NCBI GenBank assembly: GCA_002150995.1
Contig: MDHJ01000001.1
Span: 620,001 to 684,000 of the forward strand
DNA from: Clavibacter michiganensis
GTDB taxonomy: Bacteria; Actinomycetota; Actinomycetes; Actinomycetales; Microbacteriaceae
Direction: 5' to 3'
Length of the DNA stretch: 64,000 bases
This document shows, piece by piece, positions 52,305-61,388 of the stretch. A program made the position numbers and the translations under genes. Within the stretch, counting starts at the first letter, position 1. The number at the start of each line of letters is the position of its first letter. The notes below the pieces were generated by a model. The model saw nothing but the letters and a program-made list of their open reading frames with translations, was not told the DNA's origin and ran no database searches.

Positions 52305-52993
52305 TCCGCGTGGTCCTGGTCGACGACCAGTCCATCGTCCGCGCGGGGTTCCGCGTCGTGCTCGAGACCGCGGGCGGCATCGCGGTGGTCGGCGAGGCGG
52401 CGGGCGGCCGCGAGGCCGTGGACGTGGTGCGCCGCCTCGCGCCCGACGTCGTCGTGATGGACGTGCGCATGCCCGGCGGCGACGGCATCGAGGCGACCCG
52501 CGCGATCACCGGCATGCCGGCCCGCCCCGACGCGGACGACGCCCCCGCGTCCCCGCCCGCCGACGACCGCGCCCCCGCCGTGCTCGTGGCGACCACGTTC
52601 GACCTCGACGAGTACGTGTTCGGCGCCCTCGAGGCGGGCGCCCGCGGGTTCGTGCTGAAGGACGCGGAGCCGGAGGAGTTCATCCAGGCCGTGCGGGCGC
52701 TGGCGGAGGGGCGCGCCGCCCTCGACGGCGTGACCACCCGGCGCGTGATGGCCGAGTTCACCCGCCGTCGCGCCGCCTCCGTCGTGCACCCCGGCGCCGA
52801 CGTGCTCACGCCGCGCGAGCAGGACATCGTGCGGCTCCTCGGCGACGGCCTCTCCAACGACGAGATCGGCGGGTGCCTCGTCATCGAGACGAGCACCGTG
52901 AAGTCGCACCTGACCCGGATCATGACCAAGCTCGGCACGCGCGACCGCCTCCAGACGGTGGTCTGGGCCTACCGCTCGGGCCTGCTGCCCTGA
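52301..52993 (+). CDS. NarL/LuxR-family response regulator
   Basis: 230 residues from GTG 52301 (GTGA overlap with the kinase). Receiver: IRVVLVDDQSIVRAGFRVVL, phospho-Asp in DVVVMDVRMPGGDG, and LLVATTF-like switch VLVATTFDLDEYVF. A 20-residue insert of Ala/Asp/Pro (PARPDADDAPASPPADDRAP) interrupts the receiver before that strand, unusual for the family. C-terminal HTH: LTPREQDIVRLLGDGLSNDE, then TSTVKSHLTRIMTKLGTRDR. The target is unknown; the upstream serine hydrolase gene is a candidate. Confidence 0.92.
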   Translation: MIRVVLVDDQSIVRAGFRVVLETAGGIAVVGEAAGGREAVDVVRRLAPDVVVMDVRMPGGDGIEATRAITGMPARPDADDAPASPPADDRAPAVLVATTFDLDEYVFGALEAGARGFVLKDAEPEEFIQAVRALAEGRAALDGVTTRRVMAEFTRRRAASVVHPGADVLTPREQDIVRLLGDGLSNDEIGGCLVIETSTVKSHLTRIMTKLGTRDRLQTVVWAYRSGLLP

Positions 52994-53097
52994 CCTGGCG
53001 ACGGATCCGCCGCGTCCAGCCGCGATCCACCGTCCCCGCCGCGAACACCCGCCGCACGCGCCGCGCGCTCCCAGCCGGTTCGTGGTGTCATGGGGGC

Positions 53098-53517
53098 ATG
53101 GAACCCATCTACACCGCGATCGCGCACGCCTCCGGCGGAGGACGCGACGGACACGTACGCAGCGAGGACGACCGCATCGACTTCGACACCCGTCCCCCCA
53201 AGGAGATGGGCGGCTCGGGCGACGGCACGAACCCCGAGCAGCTCTTCGCCGCCGGGTACAGCGCCTGCTTCCTGGGCGCCGTGCACCTCGTCGGCAAGAA
53301 CGCCGGCGTCGACACGAAGGACGCGGGCGTCTCCGCCAGCGTCTCCATCGGCGACAACGGCGAGGGCGGCTTCGGCCTGGCCGTCGAGCTCGACGTCTAC
53401 CTCCCGAACGTCGACGCGGAGCGCCGCCAGGAGATCGCGGACGCGGCCCACCAGGTCTGCCCGTACTCCAACGCCACGCGCGGCAACATCGAGGTGAAGG
53501 TCACCATCGTCGACTGA
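53098..53517 (+). CDS. Organic hydroperoxide resistance protein (Ohr, OsmC family)
   Basis: 139 residues. Starts MEPIYTAIAHASGGGRDGHV, with PPKEMGGSGDGTNPEQLFAA, and the catalytic pair of cysteines in GYSACFLGAVHL and HQVCPYSNATRGNIEV. Ohr reduces organic hydroperoxides using lipoylated proteins as donor. Length matches the family. No OhrR regulator is adjacent. A terminator follows 19 bp after the stop. Confidence 0.95.
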   Translation: MEPIYTAIAHASGGGRDGHVRSEDDRIDFDTRPPKEMGGSGDGTNPEQLFAAGYSACFLGAVHLVGKNAGVDTKDAGVSASVSIGDNGEGGFGLAVELDVYLPNVDAERRQEIADAAHQVCPYSNATRGNIEVKVTIVD

Positions 53518-53535
53518 TCCACCCGCACCACCCGC

Positions 53536-53568
53536 GAGGCGGGCGCACCCACCCGGTGCGCCCGCCTC
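53536..53568. terminator. Hairpin terminator after ohr-like gene
   Basis: Perfect 14-bp stem (53536-53549 with 53555-53568; GAGGCGGGCGCACC) with a 5-nt loop, 19 bp past the stop. It ends the ohr transcript before the chorismate mutase promoter at 53591. Confidence 0.85.
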
Positions 53569-53602
53569 CGTCGTCCCAGGTCCGCATCGGTAGGGTCGGT
53601 CC

Positions 53603-53986
53603 ATGCCTGAGAACACCGGCCCCGCAGGGGCGCCCCTCGACGACGACGCCCGTGCCGCCCTCGACGAGCTGGCCGACATCCGCGGCAGCATCGACAACAT
53701 CGACGCCGCCCTCGTGCACCTGCTCGCGGAGCGGTTCAAGTTCACGCAGTCGGTCGGCCGGCTGAAGGCCGCGCACGGGCTGCCGGCGGCGGATCCGGAG
53801 CGCGAGCGCCGCCAGATCCTCCGCCTCCGGGCGCTCGCCGAGGAGTCGCGCCTCGACCCGGCCTTCGCGGAGAAGTTCCTCGGCTTCATCGTGGCCGAGG
53901 TCATCCACCACCACACCCGCATCGCCGAGGACCAGGGCGCGGCCACCTCCGCCATCGCCCCGGAGGACGGCGGGCCCGCGGCCTGA
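53603..53986 (+). CDS. Chorismate mutase (type II)
   Basis: 127 residues. The AroQ helix motif LADIRGSIDNIDAALVHLLA then ERFKFTQSVGRLKAAHGLPA supplies the conserved Arg and Lys, and FAEKFLGFIVAEVIHHHTRI the C-terminal helix. It converts chorismate to prephenate for Phe/Tyr. The N-terminal 20 residues and last 15 are flexible additions. TAGGGT (53591-53596) ends exactly 6 nt before the ATG. Confidence 0.92.
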   Translation: MPENTGPAGAPLDDDARAALDELADIRGSIDNIDAALVHLLAERFKFTQSVGRLKAAHGLPAADPERERRQILRLRALAEESRLDPAFAEKFLGFIVAEVIHHHTRIAEDQGAATSAIAPEDGGPAA

Positions 53987-54066
53987 CCCGGCGGCCCCGA
54001 CCGGCGGACCCGCCGGGGACCCCGCCCGGTGAACCCGCCCGGAGGCCCGCCGTCCCGCACCGCGGA

Positions 54067-55050
54067 TCAGGCCTCCGGGTACGTCTCCCGCAGCACGCGC
54101 TCGAGCAGCTCGGCGACGGCGCCCGGCCCGGAGCGCTCGGCGACGCGCTCGACGCCCGCGTTGTAGTTCGTGTTCGTGTTCACGTCGTAGGTCACGAGTC
54201 GCCCGTCGGCCGTCTCGATGAACTCGATCCCGGCGACCTCCACCCCGAGCCCCGCGAGGAACGCGACGTAGCGCTCGACCAGCGGGTGCTCCGCGGTCAC
54301 GTCCTCCCGGAGCGAGAAGATCGTGTCGCCCGGCTGCTGGGCGACGGTGGCCCCGGGCGGCATCACGAGGGCGCCGGTGGCGGGATCGATCTCGCACGCG
54401 TCCGCCGGGCAGAGCTGGTAGCCGCCGCGGGCGGTGTCGGCCTGGATGGCGTAGACGAACCGGCCGCCCACGATCTCGACCCGCGTCACCCGCGGCGTCG
54501 CGGCCTCGAGGAACTCCTGCAGCAGGGTGATCCCGTCCTGCGGCTCCTCGAAGTCCGGTCCCTCCACGTAGGCGGCCAGCTCGTCGACGCTCTCGAAGCG
54601 GCGCACCCCGAGGCCCTTCCCGCCCTGGTTGTGCTTCGTGATGAACGGGGTGGGCAGGTCGCGCGCGGCCTCCACGATGCGGTGGCTGCCGATCACGGCG
54701 CGCGTGCGCGGCACCTCGATGCCGGCGGCGCGGAGCGCGGTGAGCTGGTCGACCTTGCTGACCTCGAGCTCGATGGTGCGGCGCCCGTTCACCGTGCGGC
54801 GGCCGTGCGCCTCCAGCCAGCTCATCAGCGCGCGCGTGTAGTCCTTGGAGAGCGCGTGGTCGCGCGTGTGCGCCGACGCGCTGATCCTCGACCAGAACAC
54901 CCCCTCGGGCGGGGTCTCGTCGAGCGGCAGCACCCCGTCGGTCAGCAGCCACTCCTCGTAGGGCACGCCGCGGGCGTCGAGTGCGGCGGCGAACGGCCCG
55001 AACCACTCGGGGTTCTCGTGGACGGCGTAGACCTTCGGTGCGGTGCTCAT
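54067..55050 (-). CDS. ATP-grasp ligase (RimK/glutathione-synthetase-like)
   Basis: 327 residues. VYAVHENPEWFGPFAAALDA forms the N-terminal domain, followed by ATP-grasp elements: FITKHNQGGKGLGVRRFES with the ATP-binding loop, GITLLQEFLE, RVEIVGGRFVYAIQADT, and GIEFIETADGRLVTYDVNTN with the metal-binding DxNxN end. It ligates a carboxylate to an amine or thiol using ATP; substrate unknown. It stands alone opposite the chorismate mutase gene. TAGCCT ends 6 nt before the ATG. Confidence 0.85.
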   Translation of the reverse strand: MSTAPKVYAVHENPEWFGPFAAALDARGVPYEEWLLTDGVLPLDETPPEGVFWSRISASAHTRDHALSKDYTRALMSWLEAHGRRTVNGRRTIELEVSKVDQLTALRAAGIEVPRTRAVIGSHRIVEAARDLPTPFITKHNQGGKGLGVRRFESVDELAAYVEGPDFEEPQDGITLLQEFLEAATPRVTRVEIVGGRFVYAIQADTARGGYQLCPADACEIDPATGALVMPPGATVAQQPGDTIFSLREDVTAEHPLVERYVAFLAGLGVEVAGIEFIETADGRLVTYDVNTNTNYNAGVERVAERSGPGAVAELLERVLRETYPEA

Positions 55051-55150
55051 CCCTCCAGGCTACGAGCCCCGGACGTGCGGCGCCTGCGCGCGACGGCGGG
55101 CGGCGGCGCCGCGGGCGACGACGCCGCCGCCGCGCGGATCCGGCTCGGGG

Positions 55151-55981
55151 TCAGCGCAGGCGCACGAGCGCCTGCACGGGCAGGTGGTCGCTCATCCACC
55201 GGCCGCGCCAGGTGAAGTCGTTCACGGCGGCGGCGCGGACGTCGACGCGGTCGCTCACCAGGATCCAGTCGATGCGCGGGTCGCCGACGACCGGCGGCCG
55301 GTACTCGGGCCGCGTGCCGAACGCCGGGGTCGCCTGCCGCGGGGTGTCGAGCCAGGAGTCGCGGAGGCCCCCGCGGCGCGTGAGCGCGTCGTACGGCGTC
55401 GAGTCGACGGCCGCGTTGAAGTCGCCGAGGAGCGCGAGCGGCAGGCCGGCGAACCGGGTGCGGACGAGCTCGGCGATGGCCTCGGCGGCGCGGTCGCGCG
55501 CCTCGGCGGAGTCGTGGTCGAGGTGCGTGACCATCACCACGAGCGGCAGGCCCGTGGCCTCGTCCTGGAAGCGGGCCCAGGTGAGGATCCGCGGCAGGGG
55601 GTTGCCCCACGTCATGCTGCCGATCACGTCGGGGGTGTCGGACAGCCACATCACGTCGTGCTCGAGGAGCGTCAGGCGCGACGCCTGGAAGAAGATCGCC
55701 CCGTGCTCCCCGTGGCTGCCGCCGTCGCGGCCCTGCCCGACCATCCGGTACGACGGCGGGAGCGCCTTCTCGATCGCCTGCACCTGGGGCCACAGGGCCT
55801 CCTGCACGCCGAGCACGGTGGGGCGCTCCTGCTGCAGGAACCGGGTCAGCACCTCCTGGCGCTCGGGCCAGTGGTCCGCCTCGCCCGGGCGCGTCCCGTT
55901 CCAGGGCATGCGCACGTTGAGGGAGATCAGGTGGAGGTCGTCGCCGGTCGTCGGGCCGATCGCGGTGGTCATGGCATCCAT
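55151..55981 (-). CDS. Endonuclease/exonuclease/phosphatase (EEP) family hydrolase
   Basis: 276 residues. Motifs in order: LHLISLNVRMPWNGTRPGEA, VLGVQEALWPQVQAIEKALP with the metal-ligand Glu, VVMVTHLDHDSAEARDRAAE with the catalytic His, PLALLGDFNAAVDSTPYDAL (GDFN) and RIDWILVSDRVDV, SDHLPVQALV (SDH). It is a Mg-dependent phosphoesterase; related proteins act on sugar phosphates or nucleic acid. No signal peptide. The start could be the ATG at 55981 or 55972. Confidence 0.88.
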   Translation of the reverse strand: MDAMTTAIGPTTGDDLHLISLNVRMPWNGTRPGEADHWPERQEVLTRFLQQERPTVLGVQEALWPQVQAIEKALPPSYRMVGQGRDGGSHGEHGAIFFQASRLTLLEHDVMWLSDTPDVIGSMTWGNPLPRILTWARFQDEATGLPLVVMVTHLDHDSAEARDRAAEAIAELVRTRFAGLPLALLGDFNAAVDSTPYDALTRRGGLRDSWLDTPRQATPAFGTRPEYRPPVVGDPRIDWILVSDRVDVRAAAVNDFTWRGRWMSDHLPVQALVRLR

Positions 55982-56040
55982 TCAACCGCGCCCGGCTGAC
56001 CGCCGGGCCGCGGAGCGGGGATCGCGCGCGCCGCGGCGCG

Positions 56041-56649
56041 TCAGCAGCCGGGCGTGACGAGCGCCTTGACGAACGCGCCGGTCTGGTACGTGTACTGCGA
56101 GACCCACTGGCGGAGGTCGAAGTCCACCGGGTCCTCGACGACCATGAGGTCGCCATCGAAGCAGCGGCCGAAGATCAGCTGCGTGCGGGTGACGTGCGGC
56201 GTCCAGGTGATGACGATGGCGCTCGTCCAGCCGTTCTCCTCGGACTTCTCCTTGAGGTAGCGCGCCTCGCCCTGCGTGGTGAACGGCGACGGGGTGTCGC
56301 ACGTCACCGGGTAGGGGAACTCGCCGTTGCAGGCGGCCAGCTCGCCGGCCGACTGCGGGCCCGTGGTGGGCACCGAGAAGACGACCGTGTCGGAGTAGCC
56401 CTCGTCCACGAGCTTCGCCGCGAGGTCGCGGCGCGTGGGGTTGGGCGGGCCGATGACGTAGATGACGTCGGCCTTCGCCGGCTGGCTGGCGGGCGGGAAG
56501 ACGAAGAGCGGGATGCCCGCGAGCAGCCACGCGAGCAGCAGCACGAGGAGCGCGAGGAGGGTGCGCACGATCCAGCGGCGGACGCGGTGCGCCCGGCGGG
56601 GCGGGGTGGTGGTGCTGGGTGTCAACGTGTGCTCTCGGCCTGGTGTCAT
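56041..56649 (-). CDS. YdcF/ElyC-like (DUF218) membrane-anchored protein
   Basis: 202 residues. One TM helix near the N-terminus (IVRTLLALLVLLLAWLLAGI) precedes a DUF218 domain: ADVIYVIGPPNPTRRDLAAK, LVDEGYSDTVVFSVP, FTTQGEARYLKEKSEENGW and SAIVITWTPHVTRTQLIFGR. Relatives affect envelope polysaccharide or peptidoglycan carrier use. Four cysteines may form extracytoplasmic disulfides. It lies just downstream of the exopolysaccharide operon (137 bp), in the same direction, and is a candidate member. Confidence 0.82.
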   Translation of the reverse strand: MTPGREHTLTPSTTTPPRRAHRVRRWIVRTLLALLVLLLAWLLAGIPLFVFPPASQPAKADVIYVIGPPNPTRRDLAAKLVDEGYSDTVVFSVPTTGPQSAGELAACNGEFPYPVTCDTPSPFTTQGEARYLKEKSEENGWTSAIVITWTPHVTRTQLIFGRCFDGDLMVVEDPVDFDLRQWVSQYTYQTGAFVKALVTPGC

Positions 56650-56786
56650 CCGCGGGGGCGGCGGGCGGGCGTGCGGGGCGGTGCGTCCCCCGACGGCTCG
56701 TCGAGCCTACGGGGAGCGCGGACGGGGACGAAGCCCCCATCCGGGGCGGTGGTGCGGGCGCCGTCGCCCGCGGGTCGGACGGCGGA

Positions 56787-58640
56787 TCAGCCGCCCGTGG
56801 AGCAGGGGACCTGCGTGATGTCCGACTCCAGGGGCCGCACGAGGGGCGTGTGCCGCACCTCGAGCGGCCCGGCGTCGTCGGACGCGGGCATGGTGAAGGT
56901 GACGTCGACGGTCTTCGTGTCCTGCGGCGCGAGCTCGGTGCGGATGCGGATCATGCCGCGCCCCATGTCGGTGCCGCGGGCCTCCTCGGTGGTGAGGTCG
57001 GCCTCGGTGGACCAGCCCGTGACGGTGGAGCCGACCGGACCGTAGACCAGCAGGTCGTCGAACTGCCGGCCCTTGGCCTGGCCGTCGAGGCCCGTGACGT
57101 AGCGCGGCAGGCTGGTGGCGGCGTCCAGCGGCGCGATGCTCGTCATGTCGACCGACACCGTGTACGTGGTCGTGTCCCCGCACGTCTCCGCCTGGATCCG
57201 GGAACCGGAGCGCAGGTAGTAGCTCATCTTCGATCCGGAGCCGATGTCGTTGAAGTAGAGGCCGATGGACGTCTGCTCGGAGTTGTCGTCCGGCAGCGCG
57301 CCGCTCAGGGGCCCGCCCTCGATGAGGGCCTGCTCCTCCGGCACCGTGCTCCACATGAGCAGGCGCCGCTCGTCGATGGCACGGTCGAGCGCGGTGACGA
57401 GGGGCACCACGGGCGGGGTGTCGGTCACGAGCTTCGCGAAGATCGTGCTGGCGGCGCTCGCGAAGTAGCGGTCCTGCGCGAGGTAGTCGGGGTACTGGCT
57501 GTAGACGGCGCCGAGGAGGGTGGGCACCGCGTTCTCCGCGTTCAGCTCGTCGCCCGTGGCGAGCGTGATGGGGCCGGTGGCCTCCAGGAGGTAGCTGAGC
57601 GCGATCGGGTCGAACGACAGCACGCCGTCGACCCGGTCGCCGATGTAGCGCTCCCAGTACGACTTGGCGAGGGCGCCCGAGGTCGGGAAGTCCGGGAACA
57701 TCGTGATGTTCTGCTCGAACCGGTCGGAGCGCGGCTCCACGAGGCGGACGGTCTCGTCCGGCACGTCGCCCTGCCGCACGTTCCGCGGGAAGTCGTTGCT
57801 CGAGGCCTGCTTCGCGATCCGGACGCTGCCGTCCTCGACGGTCAGCAGCACCAGCGCCGCGGGATTGCCGCCGGTGGAGCGCACCTCGGCGTTGTTCTGG
57901 AACATGAGCAGGTAGTTGCGGGAGCCGTCGGCGCCGAGGAGGGCGGGCAGCATGCCGGTCACCTCGCGGAAGGTGCTCGCCGTCTCCTCGGTGCTCGTGA
58001 GCGTGTCGTCCATGAGGTCGACGTCGTTCGCGACCTGCGCCCAGAGCGCGTCGCGGTCGATGGTCTCGAGCTCGGCGCGGGCGCCGGCGAGCCCGTCGGA
58101 CGCGGTGTCGACGGTCTGGCCGAGGGAGCGGATCCCGTCGAGGTCGATGCGCCCGAGGACGGGCGTGAACGCGGAGAGCGACACCTCGGTGGCGGGGGTG
58201 ACGACGTCGGTGGCGAGCCGGTCGGTGGTGCCGGCCAGCACGCGCGCGGCGTGGATGTTCGGGCCGGCGAAGGGCACCCACTCGTACGCGGCGAGCACGC
58301 CGTCGTCGGCGGCCTCCGCGGCCTTCGCGGTGTGGTCGCGGAGCTCGGCGGCGCCCGCCTTCGCGGCGTCGACGTCGCCCGCGAGGAGCGCCGCCTGCAC
58401 CTGGTCGGAGAGCGGCAGCGCCGCGCGCAGCTCGCCCTGGACCGTGTCGACGCGCGGCAGGATCAGCGCGGCGGAGACCGCGGTGCCGACGACGGCGACG
58501 CCGAGGACGCCCACGGGGATCCAGAGGCGCTTGCGCTTCCAGAGCGGGCGCCGGGCGCGGGAGGCGCCGCGGTGGTCGCGGCGGCTACGGGAGCCGTCGC
58601 CGGCGTCGGACGGGGGGAGGATGCCGTCGATGCCCGTCAC
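56787..58640 (-). CDS. DUF4012 domain-containing membrane protein
   Basis: 617 residues from GTG 58640. A TM helix (RLWIPVGVLGVAVVGTAVSA) is followed by a helical region and the DUF4012 core, RNYLLMFQNNAEVRSTGGNP, NDFPRNVRQGDVPDETVRLV, FEQNITMFPDFPTSGALAKS and DGVLSFDPIALSYLLEATGP. The C-terminal part has YTVSVDMTSIAPLDAA and lies outside the membrane. DUF4012 genes commonly sit in actinobacterial exopolysaccharide clusters, and the GTGA overlap with the polymerase gene supports that. Confidence 0.88.
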   Translation of the reverse strand: MTGIDGILPPSDAGDGSRSRRDHRGASRARRPLWKRKRLWIPVGVLGVAVVGTAVSAALILPRVDTVQGELRAALPLSDQVQAALLAGDVDAAKAGAAELRDHTAKAAEAADDGVLAAYEWVPFAGPNIHAARVLAGTTDRLATDVVTPATEVSLSAFTPVLGRIDLDGIRSLGQTVDTASDGLAGARAELETIDRDALWAQVANDVDLMDDTLTSTEETASTFREVTGMLPALLGADGSRNYLLMFQNNAEVRSTGGNPAALVLLTVEDGSVRIAKQASSNDFPRNVRQGDVPDETVRLVEPRSDRFEQNITMFPDFPTSGALAKSYWERYIGDRVDGVLSFDPIALSYLLEATGPITLATGDELNAENAVPTLLGAVYSQYPDYLAQDRYFASAASTIFAKLVTDTPPVVPLVTALDRAIDERRLLMWSTVPEEQALIEGGPLSGALPDDNSEQTSIGLYFNDIGSGSKMSYYLRSGSRIQAETCGDTTTYTVSVDMTSIAPLDAATSLPRYVTGLDGQAKGRQFDDLLVYGPVGSTVTGWSTEADLTTEEARGTDMGRGMIRIRTELAPQDTKTVDVTFTMPASDDAGPLEVRHTPLVRPLESDITQVPCSTGG

Positions 58641-60360
58641 CGCTCCGGCGTCCAGGTCACGGCCGGCCGGCCGGCCGGGAACGCCCGGCCGTTGCCGATC
58701 GCGGGACGCGCCTCGTCCGCGGGACCCGAGCCGGACCCCGGGCCGAAGCCGGTGCCGGAGCCCGTGCCCACGCCCGCGCCGACGAGCGCGCGCTCGCGCT
58801 CGGCGGCCGACGCGTTCTCGTCGACCACGGGGACCGGCGCGCTGAGCGGGCCGGTGACCTGCTTGCGCGTGGAGGCGATCCAGAAGAACACGACGAGGAT
58901 CACGAGCGACGCGATGCTCGTCGACATGCCCTGGTACGCGTCGCCGCGGATGAGGGAGAAGAGGTACGGGGTCACGACGACCGCGATCGCGGCGCCGAGG
59001 AGACCCCGGCGGCGCATGCGCGCGCGGATGAAGAGGCTCGCCACGAGGCCGAGGAGCGCACCGACGGCGACGACCCCGGGGATGCCGAAGTTGCTGAACG
59101 CCTCGCCGATGGCCGAGAGGCTCGTCTCGACGCGGTTGACGCCGTAGAAGCGGGGCACGTACGTGGACGTGAACCACGTGTTGCCGCCGCCGAAGGGCTT
59201 GTCCGCCCAGAGCCCGCGGGGGATGAACCAGGCCGGCACGGCCGCGTACGTCGCGCCCCACTGGTAGACGAAGTCGGGCACGGCGGCCACCTCGTTGAGG
59301 CGGATGAGCACGTCGAACGGCCGGGTCTCGATGCCGCTGGTGAGGCGGTCGAGCAGCACGCCCAGCGGGTCCTGCGTGAGGCGGTCGAGCGAGCGGCCGT
59401 TGTCGAACGTGGACTCGCGGATGACGATCGAGTAGACCATGGCGACCACGGCCGTGATGCCGCCGATGAGGGCGATGCTGCGGAAGCGGAACGGCTTCGG
59501 GCCGATCTGCTTGAGGATGAGGAACGGCAGGAACACGCCGATGATGAGCGGGCCGCGGCCTCCGGCGGATCCGGCGCAGACCACGAGCACGAGCACGGCG
59601 ACCAGGTTGACCCAGTTCCAGGCCTCGAGGCCCTTCTGCCGGCGCGCGAGCACGTTGTAGACGATCGCGATCTGCACGGGGATGTAGGAGAGGCCGATGA
59701 ACGACTTGCCGGAGAGGAAGTCGCTCCGGTTGGCGAGGCCCGTCGTGTACGCCTGGATGCCGCCCGAGCTGAGCACCAGGTACACGAGGAGGCCGAGGGC
59801 CACGACGGCGGAGACGACGACGAGCGCCTGCGACACCGACGTGTTGAACACGCGCTGCCAGCGCACCTGCGCATCGGCGTCGACGAGCGCGGGCCCGCCG
59901 GCGAGGGCGTTCGCCTCGAGGGCCTTCGCGTCCTCGCCGCCGCGGGCGACGCGGCGGGCCTCGCGGGCCACCGAGTAGTAGTAGACGACGTAGAACGCCG
60001 AGAAGAAGATGAGCGCCTCGATGAGCGCCGAGCTCGCCGCGAGCTGCAGCGTGGGGGAGAAGAAGCGCGTGTCGGCGATGGCGCCGGGGCTCGTCTCCAT
60101 GCTGTTCGCGACCGTGAGCGGCCGGAGCACGAACAGGAGGAGGCCGGTCGCCGCGACGATGCCGCCGGGGTCAGCGGGTCGCCGTTGGAGACGGTCTCCT
60201 TCACGAGCACGCCGACGAGCAGGATCGCGAGCACCGCGATCATGAACGGGTAGGACAGCTCGTTGCCGAGGAGCGCCACGCCGCCGAGGGCGGCGAGGAC
60301 GGTGAGCGCCACGGCGGCCGCGAAGACCGCCGGGGTCGCTAGGCGGTACGTCGGACCCAT
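58637..60360 (-). CDS. Exopolysaccharide polymerase (Wzy-like O-antigen polymerase; single frameshift)
   Basis: About 574 residues with about 12 TM helices. The N-terminal segment MGPTYRLATPAVFAAAVALT and LSYPFMIAVLAILLVGVLVK is in one frame; adding one C in the CCCC run near 60167 continues GGIVAATGLLLFVLRPLTVA and the rest, including a large loop with FFSAFYVVYYYSVAREARRV and RGPLIIGVFLPFLILKQIGP. The terminal tail is Gly/Ser-rich. It polymerises lipid-linked repeat units. It overlaps the pyruvyl transferase gene by 22 bp. Confidence 0.82.
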
Positions 60361-61388
60361 GAAGTCATCTCCTCGAATGCCGCGTCCAGGCGGGCTGTGG
60401 CTGCGACGAGGGCCGTCGCCGTGGTGGATGCGGTGCCGGCGTCGGCCGACCCCGCGATGGCGGTGCGGACCGCCCGGTCGAGGTCGGGCTCCGTGCGCGT
60501 TGCGAACTCGGCCACGAACGCCCCGACCTTGGTGGCCCCGCCGACGGCGACCACGGGCGTCGACAGCATCGTACCCAGGTACATGGCGTGCATACGAGAG
60601 GCGACGACCACCTCGCGGTCGGCCATGAGCTCCGCGGCGCGGCGCCAGCCGTGGTCGCCGGGCTCCGTGGTGAGGCGGGCGCGCACCTCGGGGTGCAGCG
60701 CGCCCGCGTCGGAGTCGTCGCCCTGGTCCATCGAGACGAAGACGACCTCGCCGAACCGGGCCTCGAGGGCGGCGACGTGGTCGAGGGTCATCTGCGGCGA
60801 GTGCTTCGCGTTGAGCGCGACGACCGCGCCGCGGCGGCGGTCGGCGGGGGCGGCGAGCTCGGCCAGCTCGGGCGCGGCGAAGAGGCTGACGTCGGCCGCG
60901 ACCTGCACGGGCGCCCTCGAGTAGCCGGCGGCTCGGCCCGCGGAGTCGGGGTCGCGGGTCCAGACGCGCGCGGCGTCGAGGCCGCCGCGGAGGGCGAGGC
61001 GCGCGCGGCGCCGGGAGACGGGGTCCGCGCCGACGCCGAACACCGCGAGCGGCGTCCGCGACGTGCGGGCGATGAGGCCGGTGACCGCCATGAGGCGCGG
61101 CAGTCCGGCGAAGGGCCGGTCCGGCTGGTCGTCGGCGAGCAGCGTCCCGCCGCCCACGACGACCGCGTCGACGCGGCGCACGAGGTCGGCCAGGGCGCGG
61201 ACCCCGGAGACGCGGGCCCGCTCCTCGGTGGAGTCGCGGCGGGCGGCCCGCCCGAAGTCGGCGATCACGGTCTCGTGCCCGGCCCGGCGGAGGCGCTCCG
61301 AGAGCGCGTCGGTCAGGAAGGCGTCCCCGAGGTTCTGGGGGTGGCCGGACGCGAGCGTGCGGTCGGCGGAGACGATGAGGGTCCTCAT
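60339..61388 (-). CDS. Polysaccharide pyruvyl transferase family protein
   Basis: 349 residues. MRTLIVSADRTLASGHPQNL starts a GT-B-like fold, with GGGTLLADDQPDRPF, FGVGADPVSRRRARLALRGG, and EVVVASRMHAMYLGTMLSTP (SRMHA signature of PF04230). It adds a pyruvate ketal from phosphoenolpyruvate to a sugar of the repeat unit, giving the polymer a negative charge. ATG overlap with the flippase stop fixes it in the operon. Confidence 0.88.
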   Translation of the reverse strand: MRTLIVSADRTLASGHPQNLGDAFLTDALSERLRRAGHETVIADFGRAARRDSTEERARVSGVRALADLVRRVDAVVVGGGTLLADDQPDRPFAGLPRLMAVTGLIARTSRTPLAVFGVGADPVSRRRARLALRGGLDAARVWTRDPDSAGRAAGYSRAPVQVAADVSLFAAPELAELAAPADRRRGAVVALNAKHSPQMTLDHVAALEARFGEVVFVSMDQGDDSDAGALHPEVRARLTTEPGDHGWRRAAELMADREVVVASRMHAMYLGTMLSTPVVAVGGATKVGAFVAEFATRTEPDLDRAVRTAIAGSADAGTASTTATALVAATARLDAAFEEMTSWVRRTA

